Origin: an uncultured Roseburia sp. | GTDB taxonomy: Bacteria; Bacillota; Clostridia; Lachnospirales; Lachnospiraceae | DNA length: 11,250 bases | Direction: 5' to 3' | NCBI GenBank assembly: GCA_947564765.1 | Contig: CANODN010000046.1 | Span: 1 to 11,250, forward strand | Shown: positions 1 to 6,923 of the stretch, piece after piece | How positions within the stretch are numbered: the stretch's first letter is position 1 | How the letters are laid out: each line of letters begins with the position of its first letter | The notes under the pieces: generated by a model | Seen by the model: only the letters and a program-made list of their open reading frames with translations | Databases searched by the model: none | What the model was told of the DNA's origin: nothing | Made by a program: the position numbers and the translations under genes

Positions 1-18
1 CATGGAAGCTATGGAGTC

Positions 19-23
19 AGGAG
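19..23 (+). promoter_or_regulatory. Ribosome binding site that decides the start of the LRR protein
   Basis: AGGAG, 8 nt before the ATG at 32. It lies inside the longer in-frame ORF that begins at 2, so it argues for the shorter protein, which starts exactly with a signal peptide. Confidence 0.75.
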
Positions 24-31
24 TGAGAAGT

Positions 32-1801
32 ATGAAAAAAAATCTAGCAGTACGGATCGGAGCCATTGCCATGGTGCTGATGGTAGCGTTTTTCTCAATC
101 TTGCCGGATCTGGTAAGTGCAGAAGGAGACGATACCGACCTTTTAGCGGATGCAGAGGTTGTAGCGGAAGAGCAGGAGGTGGATGTTCCGGAGATTTCAG
201 ACGAGAATGAAAACCAGGAGCCGCCCGCAGAAGAAGCACCGGAAGAGGAACCTTCGGAGGGAGATAATTCCGGAGAAGAAATACCGGGAACGGAAGTAAC
301 AGAGCCGGATACGCCGGAAGAAAATGATCCGTCCGTAACGGAACCCTCGGAAGGAGAAGAGCAGGAACCCGGAACAGATTCCGGCGAAGAACCGGAAGAA
401 CCGGCGGAACCGGGAGTTTCGGATGAAGAAAATCCTTCTGAGCCGTCAGAAGATGCAGATCCCGCAGATCCCTCCCAGCCGGATCAGACACAGCCGGATG
501 ATGCGGGAACAACAGAGCCAACAGAGCCGGATTCCGGTGAAATGGATACCTTTGACGATTATCTGGCAATGCTGGATGGATCTCGGATGAATCGGGTAAA
601 GGGAGCCACAGAGCGGTTTGAAAATCCGGACAAAATGAGCGATATGGAATTGTTTGCCAGTGACGAGAATGATTATTTGATTGAAGGAACAACGCTTGTA
701 AAATATCTGGGCAATGATCCCTATATTGATTTGACACCATTAGGGATTACGGTGATCGGAGACAGTGCTTTTGCAGGAAATACAAGTCTTTATGGCATAA
801 TATTACCCGGAAACCTGCAGGCAATCGGAAATTCCGCATTTAACGGATGCAGCAACCTGGGAGAAATCAGCATTCCGGATTCTGTTACTTCGGTAGGGGA
901 TTCCGCATTTGCAAATTGTACCGGACTTGCAGGAGCATCGATTGGATCGGGAACAGGAACAATCGCTTCCAATGAATTTTACAATTGTATCAGCTTACAG
1001 AGCGTGGCAGTACCGGAGGGTATTTCCAGTATTCAGGCAGGCGCCTTTGCAAACTGCAGTAATTTAGGCAGTATTTCTCTTCCGTCTACTTTGGCAAGTC
1101 TGGACCGGGGAGCATTTTCCGGAGACACAAATCTGGCTTCTATTTCAGTAGCCGGCGGAGCGTATTCTTCCTATGATGGATGTGTTTATACGGGTGACGG
1201 CAGACAGCTTCTCCTTTGTCCCCAGGGCAAAACGGGAATATCTATCGCATCAGGAACAGTATCCATTGCATCAGGAGCATTTACAGGCTGCAATTATCTG
1301 CTTTCTGCAGTAATACCGGCAGCGACAAGTTCCATAGAGTCCAATGCGTTCAGCGGAAGCGCCATAAAATCGGTTACAATTCCGAGAGAGGTAACCTCTA
1401 TTGGTTCCCAGTCCGGCTGGGCGCCGAATGTGGTATACGGATACAGCGGTTCTACGGCAGAGAACTGGGCAAACCAGAACAATTATGTGTTTGAAAGTCT
1501 GAATGCCTCTGCGGTTGACGGAACAGGAAGCATTGCGGACGAACATATCGAAGATCCGGATGATACAGACGAGCCGGAGGAAGAGACAGAAACCGGAACC
1601 CGGCGTACAACGACAAAAAGAGCATCCTCCGGAACCAGCGGCGGAACGACAGCTGCTATTTCCAGAAATGCAGGCAGCAGAACAAATGCAACACCGAAAA
1701 CCGGCGTAGAGGATTACGGAATTTATTTCCTGTCTGCAGCGATATTCTTAATGGGAATTGCGTGCTTTGCATACAGCAAAAAATTGCGTCTGCATCGTTA
1801 A
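32..1801 (+). CDS. BspA-like leucine-rich-repeat surface protein with sortase signal
   Basis: Predicted secreted, wall-anchored protein of 589 residues. The ATG at 32 is chosen because AGGAG (19-23) lies 8 nt before it and a classical signal peptide begins there (basic MKK start, hydrophobic core, cleavage near LVSA|EG at about residue 30); the in-frame ATGs at 2 and 11 have no visible support. Order of parts: residues 31-172 are an extremely acidic Glu/Pro/Ser/Asp low-complexity stretch, probably an extended wall-spanning stalk; about 238-475 hold eight or so LRR_5 (BspA/Treponema-type) repeats of about 23 residues with the pattern IG-x-S-A-F-x-x-C-x-x-L-x-x-I-x-I-P; 505-550 are Glu/Asp-rich then Thr/Arg/Ser-rich; the end has TPKTG at 554-558, a hydrophobic segment at about 562-581 and a basic tail, i.e. 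a sortase sorting signal of non-LPXTG type. BspA-like LRRs often mediate adhesion, but the ligand is unknown. Transcription ends at the hairpin at 1880-1926. Confidence 0.9.
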   Translation: MKKNLAVRIGAIAMVLMVAFFSILPDLVSAEGDDTDLLADAEVVAEEQEVDVPEISDENENQEPPAEEAPEEEPSEGDNSGEEIPGTEVTEPDTPEENDPSVTEPSEGEEQEPGTDSGEEPEEPAEPGVSDEENPSEPSEDADPADPSQPDQTQPDDAGTTEPTEPDSGEMDTFDDYLAMLDGSRMNRVKGATERFENPDKMSDMELFASDENDYLIEGTTLVKYLGNDPYIDLTPLGITVIGDSAFAGNTSLYGIILPGNLQAIGNSAFNGCSNLGEISIPDSVTSVGDSAFANCTGLAGASIGSGTGTIASNEFYNCISLQSVAVPEGISSIQAGAFANCSNLGSISLPSTLASLDRGAFSGDTNLASISVAGGAYSSYDGCVYTGDGRQLLLCPQGKTGISIASGTVSIASGAFTGCNYLLSAVIPAATSSIESNAFSGSAIKSVTIPREVTSIGSQSGWAPNVVYGYSGSTAENWANQNNYVFESLNASAVDGTGSIADEHIEDPDDTDEPEEETETGTRRTTTKRASSGTSGGTTAAISRNAGSRTNATPKTGVEDYGIYFLSAAIFLMGIACFAYSKKLRLHR

Positions 1802-1879
1802 TAAAATTATTTTTTGAGATTTTGCGGTGGCTGCCTGGTATCTGTGCATATGGATATCCGGCACATCGCCCGTAAAAAT

Positions 1880-1926
1880 AAAAAACGTGTCTTGCACTCA
1901 TTTGTATCAGTGCAGACACGTTTTTT
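1880..1926. terminator. Bidirectional intrinsic terminator between convergent genes
   Basis: Six A, then CGTGTCT-T-GCACT, a loop of 10 nt, AGTGCAGACACG and six T. The stem pairs fully except for one bulged T on the left arm. The flanking A and T tracts make it a good rho-independent terminator in both directions, so it can end the LRR gene from the left and the TSCPD gene from the right. The rest of the 1802-1971 gap holds only a small 6-bp hairpin (GTTATG/CATAAC, 1930-1945) and no convincing gene. Confidence 0.9.
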
Positions 1927-1971
1927 GCAGTTATGTATCCATAACATAACCGGAACTGTCTATGGCGGGGG

Positions 1972-2235
1972 TTATGAAGGCTGTGCACTTTCCTGCAGCG
2001 CAAGACGGCAGGCTTTGGCAAGCTGATCTCCGCAGGATGTGTTTTTGAAGCCGCAGTGTATGCCGCCAATTCGTTTTTCTACTTCGTCTACCGTCATGCC
2101 TTCTACTAACTGGGGAATGGCTTTTAAATTGCCATCACATCCGCCTGTAAATCTTACATTGTGGACAACATCGCCTTCTAATTCCAGCTCGATCTGGGAA
2201 GAACAGGTTCCTTTGGTACGATAGGTATATTTCAT
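1972..2235 (-). CDS. Small TSCPD-domain protein (TIGR03905-like)
   Basis: An 87-residue protein that fills the whole TSCPD domain, a cysteine-containing module also found at the C-terminus of some ribonucleotide reductases and as free-standing small proteins in clostridia (TIGR03905 type). Visible motifs are GTCSSQI (C11), FTGGCDGN (C33), IHCGFKNTSCGDQLA (C61 and C68) and an extra C76. The family motif T-S-C-P-D reads T-S-C-G-D here. The four conserved cysteines suggest metal binding or redox chemistry, but no function is established for the stand-alone proteins. The start is supported by AGGAGA 8 nt upstream (2244-2249) and a promoter at 2280-2308. The gene is alone: divergent from secA and convergent with the LRR gene. 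Confidence 0.88.
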   Translation of the reverse strand: MKYTYRTKGTCSSQIELELEGDVVHNVRFTGGCDGNLKAIPQLVEGMTVDEVEKRIGGIHCGFKNTSCGDQLAKACRLALQESAQPS

Positions 2236-2279
2236 AGCCGATATCTCCTTTACATAAAATTTGATAATGTTACCGTATT

Positions 2280-2308
2280 ACTATAACATATTCTCAAAAA
2301 GTTAACAA
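2280..2308 (-). promoter_or_regulatory. Sigma-A-type promoter of the TSCPD gene
   Basis: Read on the minus strand: -35 TTGTTA (2303-2308), 17-nt spacer, -10 TATAGT (2280-2285), with TG one base before the -10 (extended -10). It lies 45 nt upstream of the start codon. Predicted from sequence only. Confidence 0.6.
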
Positions 2309-2328
2309 ATCATTCATGGTTTTCTATA

Positions 2329-2357
2329 TTGTTTATGGGAATGGAAAGTGGTACAAT
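2329..2357 (+). promoter_or_regulatory. Sigma-A-type promoter of secA
   Basis: -35 TTGTTT (2329-2334), exact 17-nt spacer, -10 TACAAT (2352-2357) with TGG before it (extended -10). This predicts a leader of about 35 nt before the secA start at 2399. It is back to back with the TSCPD promoter, the two -35 boxes being only 20 nt apart. Confidence 0.65.
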
Positions 2358-2398
2358 AAACACTGTATTTGGAGAAAATAAAGCGATAGGAGTCATAT

Positions 2399-4969
2399 AT
2401 GAATGCATTTACAAAAATATTCGGAACGCATAGCGAACGGGAATTAAAGAGGATTAAACCCATTGTTGATAAGATTGAGTCTTATCATGAACCGATGGCA
2501 GCGTTGACGGATGAAGAACTTCGGAATAAGACAAAGGAATATAAGAAACGTTTTCAGGAAGGTGAGACATTGGATGATCTCCTTCCGGAAGCATTTGCAA
2601 CCGTAAGGGAAGCGGCACGGCGGGTACTTGATATGGAGCATTACCCGGTTCAGCTGATCGGTGGTATTATTCTTCATCAGGGCCGTATCGCGGAGATGCG
2701 TACCGGTGAGGGTAAGACGCTGGTATCCACACTTCCGGCATATCTGAATGCTTTGGAAGGAAAAGGCGTCTGTATCGTCACGGTCAACGATTATCTGGCA
2801 AAGCGTGACGCAGAATGGATGGGACAGGTTCATGAATTTCTGGGACTTACCGTAGGCGTTGTCTTAAACTCCATGGACAATGACGAACGGCGGGAAGCCT
2901 ATAACTGTGACATTACTTATATCACCAATAACGAGCTGGGTTTCGATTATCTGCGTGATAATATGGTAATTTATAAGGAGCAGCTGGTGCAGCGGGGACT
3001 GCATTACGCGATTATCGATGAAGTGGATTCGGTACTGATTGACGAGGCAAGGACGCCGCTTATTATTTCCGGACAGAGCGGCAAGTCTACGCGTCTTTAT
3101 GAAGCCTGTGATATTCTGGCCCAGCAGCTGGTGCGAGGGGAAGAAAGCCAGGAGTTTTCGAAAATGGATGCCATTATGGGCGTTGAGATTGAAGAAACAG
3201 GCGATTTTGTGGTCAATGAGAAGGACAAAGTCATCAATCTGACGCAGGAAGGCGTTAAGAAGGTAGAACAGTTCTTCCGCATAGAAAATCTTGCAGATGC
3301 CGAGAATCTGGAGATTCAGCATAACATTATCCTGGCGCTTCGGGCGCATTATCTGATGTTCCGGGATCAGGATTATGTGGTGAAAGACGATCAGGTTTTG
3401 ATCGTAGATGAATTTACCGGACGTATTATGCCGGGACGCCGTTATTCAGACGGACTGCATCAGGCAATTGAAGCAAAAGAGCATGTAAAAGTGAAACGGG
3501 AGAGCAAAACGTTAGCAACTATCACCTTCCAGAATTTCTTCAATAAATTTGAGAAAAAATGCGGTATGACCGGTACGGCGCTGACAGAGGAAAAAGAATT
3601 CCGGGACATCTACAGCATGGACGTAATCGAGATTCCGACGAATGTTCCGGTACAGAGAAAAGATCTGCAGGATGTGGTATATAAAACCAAAAAAGAGAAA
3701 TTCCGTGCCGTATGTGATGCGGTAGAAGAGGCGCATGCAAAAGGACAGCCGGTTCTGGTTGGTACCATTACCATAGAAATATCAGAAGAAATCAGCGGTA
3801 TGTTAAAACGCCGGGGTATCCCCCACAATGTATTAAATGCAAAATTCCATGAATTAGAGGCGGAGATTGTGGCACAGGCAGGGCAGCATGGCGCAGTTAC
3901 CATTGCTACGAATATGGCCGGCCGTGGTACCGATATCAAGCTCGACGAAGAAGCGAAAGCAGCCGGAGGATTAAAGATTATCGGTACGGAGCGTCATGAA
4001 TCCAGACGAATTGACAATCAGTTAAGAGGACGTTCCGGACGTCAGGGAGATCCGGGTGAATCCCAGTTTTATATTGCTCTGGAAGATGATTTGATGCGTT
4101 TGTTCGGTTCGGAAAAGCTGATGGGGATGTTCAATGCCATGGGTGTTCCGGATGGGGAAGAGATTCAGCATAAGATGCTTTCCAGCGCGATCGAAAAAGC
4201 GCAGAGCAAGATTGAGTTCAACAACTTTGGAATCCGTAAGAATCTTCTGGAATACGATCAGGTCATGAATGAACAAAGAGAGATCATTTATGCAGAGCGT
4301 CTGCGGGTTTTAAATGGCGAGAGTATGCGTGATGTGGTCTTTAAGATGATCACAGACCGGGTAGAAGCTATGACGGATGCATGTATTTCCAATGAACTTC
4401 CGGCAGCCGAATGGGATATCAAAGGACTGAACGAACTGTTTCTTCCGGTGATTCCATTGCAGCCGGTTACTCCGGACACAGTCAGCGATATGAAAAACTG
4501 CAAAGAGTTAAAGCATTTGCTGAAGGAGCAGGCAGTTAAATTATACGAATCCAAAGAGACAGAATTTCCGGAACCTGAGCAGTTCCGTGAACTGGAGCGT
4601 GTGGTACTTTTAAAAGTGATAGACAGGAAATGGATGGATCATATTGACGATATGGACCAGCTCCGTCAGGGTATCGGCCTGCAGGCGTACGGACAGAGAG
4701 ATCCGCTGGTAGAATATAAGATGAGCGGATTTGATATGTTTGATAATATGATCGCGGCAATCCAGGAAGATACCATCCGCCTGCTTTATCATGTCAGAAT
4801 TGAAGAGAAGGTAGAAAGAGAGCAGGTTGCAAAGGTAACCGGAACCAACAAAGACGATTCGGCATCCAATGCTCCCAAAAAACGCAGCAAAGCAAAGGTA
4901 TATCCCAATGATCCATGCCCCTGCGGAAGCGGCAAGAAATATAAGCAGTGCTGCGGAAAAAAGAATTAA
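2399..4969 (+). CDS. secA: Preprotein translocase ATPase SecA
   Basis: The motor ATPase that drives unfolded preproteins through the SecYEG channel at the cytoplasmic membrane. At 856 residues it is normal length for SecA. Motifs in order: Walker A MRTGEGKT (100-107), Walker B IIDEVD (205-210) followed by the SecA signature SVLIDEARTPLI, the preprotein cross-linking region (about 220-365), MTGTA (390-394) opening the second motor domain, NMAGRGTDI (505-513), the arginine-finger motif QLRGRSGRQGD (541-551), helical scaffold and wing domains, then a basic linker and a C-terminal SEC-C zinc finger with ligands C840, C842, C851 and C852. The start has AGGAG (2388-2392) 6 nt upstream. It is intact and, as the only SecA here, presumably the housekeeping copy; it would export proteins such as the neighbouring LRR protein. 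In many Firmicutes prfB follows secA; here galM does. Confidence 0.98.
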   Translation: MNAFTKIFGTHSERELKRIKPIVDKIESYHEPMAALTDEELRNKTKEYKKRFQEGETLDDLLPEAFATVREAARRVLDMEHYPVQLIGGIILHQGRIAEMRTGEGKTLVSTLPAYLNALEGKGVCIVTVNDYLAKRDAEWMGQVHEFLGLTVGVVLNSMDNDERREAYNCDITYITNNELGFDYLRDNMVIYKEQLVQRGLHYAIIDEVDSVLIDEARTPLIISGQSGKSTRLYEACDILAQQLVRGEESQEFSKMDAIMGVEIEETGDFVVNEKDKVINLTQEGVKKVEQFFRIENLADAENLEIQHNIILALRAHYLMFRDQDYVVKDDQVLIVDEFTGRIMPGRRYSDGLHQAIEAKEHVKVKRESKTLATITFQNFFNKFEKKCGMTGTALTEEKEFRDIYSMDVIEIPTNVPVQRKDLQDVVYKTKKEKFRAVCDAVEEAHAKGQPVLVGTITIEISEEISGMLKRRGIPHNVLNAKFHELEAEIVAQAGQHGAVTIATNMAGRGTDIKLDEEAKAAGGLKIIGTERHESRRIDNQLRGRSGRQGDPGESQFYIALEDDLMRLFGSEKLMGMFNAMGVPDGEEIQHKMLSSAIEKAQSKIEFNNFGIRKNLLEYDQVMNEQREIIYAERLRVLNGESMRDVVFKMITDRVEAMTDACISNELPAAEWDIKGLNELFLPVIPLQPVTPDTVSDMKNCKELKHLLKEQAVKLYESKETEFPEPEQFRELERVVLLKVIDRKWMDHIDDMDQLRQGIGLQAYGQRDPLVEYKMSGFDMFDNMIAAIQEDTIRLLYHVRIEEKVEREQVAKVTGTNKDDSASNAPKKRSKAKVYPNDPCPCGSGKKYKQCCGKKN

Positions 4970-4981
4970 AGGAGGATATGC

Positions 4982-6034
4982 ATGATAACAAGAGAAAACA
5001 TTGGAACAGACGGGCGAGGGAATGATGTGGAACTGTTCACATTGACCAACAAAAACGGTACGCAGGCAAAAATCAGTACATTAGGTGCTACGCTGGTATC
5101 CTTTTTGTTCCGGGATAAAACAGGAACTATGCGGGATGTTGTTTTAGGCTATGATGATCCGGCATCCTACCTGGAGAATAAAGGGGTGTATTTTGGGGCG
5201 ACGGTAGGACGGTGTGCCAATCGTATTGCAAATGCCAAAGTTACAATTTCCGGTACGGAATATATTCTGGAAGCAAACGACGGTACCAATAATCTCCACA
5301 GCGGTAGCAATGGCGTCAGCCACAAAATGTGGGAAACCGAAGCTGTTGATGAAGATCAGAATATATTAACGCTTAAAATTTTAAGCAAAGATATGGAACA
5401 GGGATTTCCGGGGAACATGACAATAAAAGTTACATTTACGCTGAATGAAGAGGATGCTCTTCGAATTGCCTATGAGGCGGTTTCCGACAAGGATACCATA
5501 GCAAATATGACAAATCACAGCTATTTTAATCTTGCAGGACAAGATGCAGGATATATCGGAAGCCAGAAATTAAAAATATATGCGGATTCCTTTACTCCGC
5601 TTGCACCGGTCGGTTCTGTTCCTACGGGAGAGATTCGTTCGGTGGAAGGAACGCCGTTTGATTTCAGAGCGTTTCGAGAAATCGGACAAGACATAGAAGC
5701 TGATTATGATCAGATTGTTTATGCAAAGGGATACGATCATAATTTTCTGTTAGACAACAAGGGCAGTCTTGCCCCTATGGCAGAAGCCGTATGTGAAGAA
5801 ACAGGCATTCATCTGTATGCCTATACGGACTGTCCTGGAGTTCAGCTTTATACAGGAAACTATATTCATGAGCATAAGGGCAAAAACGGCGCCCTTTACG
5901 GAAAACGGCATGGCTTTTGTCTGGAGTCTCAGTATGTTCCGAATTCAGTCAATGAACCTGCCTTTGCAGCGCCGTTTTTAAAAGCCGGTGAAGCGTATGC
6001 TTCTGTAACGGTATATCAGCTGAAGCTGGATTAA
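4982..6034 (+). CDS. galM: Aldose 1-epimerase (galactose mutarotase)
   Basis: Interconverts the alpha and beta anomers of galactose, glucose and related aldoses in the cytoplasm, feeding the Leloir pathway. At 350 residues it matches the GalM family. Visible family residues: GRCANRI with R81, NNLHSG with H106, MTNHSYFNLAG with the catalytic acid H179, GYDHNF with D252, and FCLESQ with the likely catalytic base E315. All expected active-site positions are present, so it should be active. A perfect AGGAGG (4970-4975) begins one base after the secA stop and lies 6 nt before this ATG, and no promoter is seen in the 12-nt gap, so co-transcription with secA is likely. No galK, galT or other sugar gene is in the window, so its sugar specificity cannot be read from context. 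Confidence 0.95.
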   Translation: MITRENIGTDGRGNDVELFTLTNKNGTQAKISTLGATLVSFLFRDKTGTMRDVVLGYDDPASYLENKGVYFGATVGRCANRIANAKVTISGTEYILEANDGTNNLHSGSNGVSHKMWETEAVDEDQNILTLKILSKDMEQGFPGNMTIKVTFTLNEEDALRIAYEAVSDKDTIANMTNHSYFNLAGQDAGYIGSQKLKIYADSFTPLAPVGSVPTGEIRSVEGTPFDFRAFREIGQDIEADYDQIVYAKGYDHNFLLDNKGSLAPMAEAVCEETGIHLYAYTDCPGVQLYTGNYIHEHKGKNGALYGKRHGFCLESQYVPNSVNEPAFAAPFLKAGEAYASVTVYQLKLD

Positions 6035-6040
6035 GACTCT

Positions 6041-6060
6041 GCCAAAAGGCAAAGCCTTGG
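6041..6060. terminator. Weak hairpin between convergent galM and ECF gene
   Basis: AAGGC-AAA-GCCTT (6046-6058), extended on the outside by CCA/TGG with a two-base bulge. On the plus strand there is no T tract; on the minus strand the hairpin is followed by only a few T. It is the only terminator-like structure in the 36-nt convergent gap, so it may act weakly in either direction. Confidence 0.3.
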
Positions 6061-6070
6061 AATGGGATGA

Positions 6071-6637
6071 TTAATCCAGAACCTGCTCCCGGATATCGGG
6101 GATTTTCAGTAAAACAGGCAGCAGAATCAGTGCAATGACGATGCCGACGACTCCCTGTACAATATTAAAGGGGATACCGGTCGCGGAAGATACGGCGCCT
6201 GCGTACAAAGCGGCTTTCGTAAATCCGCCGGAGGCAAATGCGGCCAGTCCCGCTTCATAAAGAAAATATCCGACGACCATAATGGTCTCGCCAACCAATC
6301 CGCCTATGATGACACAGATGCTGCCGCCATGGGCGGATGTTTTGTGCTTTAATTTCCGAAACAGCAGCCCCATGCTGCCGGCGGTGAGCGCCTTGATCAA
6401 AAACGTTGCAGGCGCCCAGGAGGCATAGCCGGAGAAAATGTCAGAAAACATAGAGCCGATTCCTGCGGCAAGGCCGCCGGTAAATGGGCCAAAGACAATT
6501 CCGCAGAGTAAGACCAGGCCATCGCCTAAATGTATGTAACCAAAGGTCGGTGTAGGTATTTTGATTATCATTGTTGCAATGCAGGTAAAGGCTGTCATAA
6601 GCGCTGCCAGAATCAGTTGTTTTGTATTTTTTTCCAT
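6071..6637 (-). CDS. ECF transporter S component, substrate unassigned
   Basis: Membrane-embedded substrate-capture subunit of an energy-coupling-factor vitamin/cofactor importer; it would work with the shared EcfA-EcfA'-EcfT module, which is not in this window. It has 188 residues with about six hydrophobic segments (about 7-26, 37-60, 72-94, 106-128, 138-155 and 158-180). The first helix carries an A-x-x-x-A pattern (A12/A16), the contact used by S components to dock on EcfT. YIHLGDGLVLLCG (34-46) and the Gly-rich GPFTGGLAAGIGSMFSDI are typical of ECF S proteins of the PF07155-like group. The substrate cannot be named because no biosynthetic gene or known riboswitch is adjacent. The start is supported by TGAGGAA on the minus strand (6646-6652). 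It is a single gene, convergent with galM. Confidence 0.87.
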   Translation of the reverse strand: MEKNTKQLILAALMTAFTCIATMIIKIPTPTFGYIHLGDGLVLLCGIVFGPFTGGLAAGIGSMFSDIFSGYASWAPATFLIKALTAGSMGLLFRKLKHKTSAHGGSICVIIGGLVGETIMVVGYFLYEAGLAAFASGGFTKAALYAGAVSSATGIPFNIVQGVVGIVIALILLPVLLKIPDIREQVLD

Positions 6638-6669
6638 AATGTAAATTCCTCATTTCTGTTTTTTTTCTT

Positions 6670-6704
6670 ATCATACCCGCATGGTGGCATTGCATAAAGT
6701 GCCA
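6670..6704 (-). promoter_or_regulatory. Probable promoter and operator-like inverted repeat of the ECF gene
   Basis: On the minus strand -10 TATGAT (6670-6675), 17-nt spacer, weak -35 TTTATG (6693-6698). The inverted repeat TGGCA-N10-TGCCA (6685-6704) covers the -35 box, as expected for a repressor or activator site. If this promoter is used the leader is only about 25 nt, leaving no room for a riboswitch. The rest of the 6638-6923 gap holds a perfect 5-bp hairpin (CCGGT-TTGG-ACCGG, 6726-6739), a short open frame without a good start (6731-6835) and the promoter of the next gene. Confidence 0.35.
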
Positions 6705-6847
6705 GTTTTGGAAAAAATGAGCAGGCCGGTTTGGACCGGAAAGAAATCGCAGCGTATATCAGGGAAACAGTAATCTGTAAGCTAAAGATTAAGGGACGAG
6801 AAGTAACATTTGTAAATATATGCCATGTACCCTAAGGCAGAAATGAT

Positions 6848-6876
6848 TTGACATTTTACATTAAAAGTGGTATTTT
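6848..6876 (+). promoter_or_regulatory. Strong sigma-A-type promoter of the HD-GYP regulator
   Basis: -35 is the perfect consensus TTGACA (6848-6853), spacer 17 nt, -10 TATTTT (6871-6876) with TGG before it (extended -10). The leader to the ATG at 6924 would be about 40 nt. Confidence 0.7.
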
Positions 6877-6890
6877 AATTAACAGATAGC

Positions 6891-6914
6891 ATGAATAGTA
6901 AGGAGATACAATAA
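6891..6914 (+). other. Seven-codon leader ORF overlapping the ribosome binding site
   Basis: ATG AAT AGT AAG GAG ATA CAA TAA (MNSKEIQ) in the 5' leader, ending 9 nt before the regulator ATG and in the same frame. The AGGAG (6901-6905) that should serve the regulator lies inside it. No good ribosome binding site for the leader ORF itself is visible, so its translation is uncertain and it may be chance. Confidence 0.2.
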
Positions 6915-6923
6915 AGATATAGA

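Noticed and set aside
9..740. 243-residue open frame on the minus strand opposite the LRR gene start
   Set aside because: It is the antisense shadow of the repetitive Glu/Pro codons of the acidic stalk; its Leu/Pro/Arg-rich translation has no domain character and no ribosome binding site was noted.
6685..6700. Sigma-54-type promoter (TGGCAC followed by TGCA on the minus strand) for the ECF gene
   Set aside because: The distance between the GG and GC elements is two bases shorter than the strict -24/-12 spacing, and a sigma-A-like -10 is present nearby.
6638..6840. Vitamin riboswitch upstream of the ECF S gene
   Set aside because: I see none of the conserved cores of the FMN, TPP, preQ1 or similar classes, and the probable promoter leaves only about 25 nt of leader.
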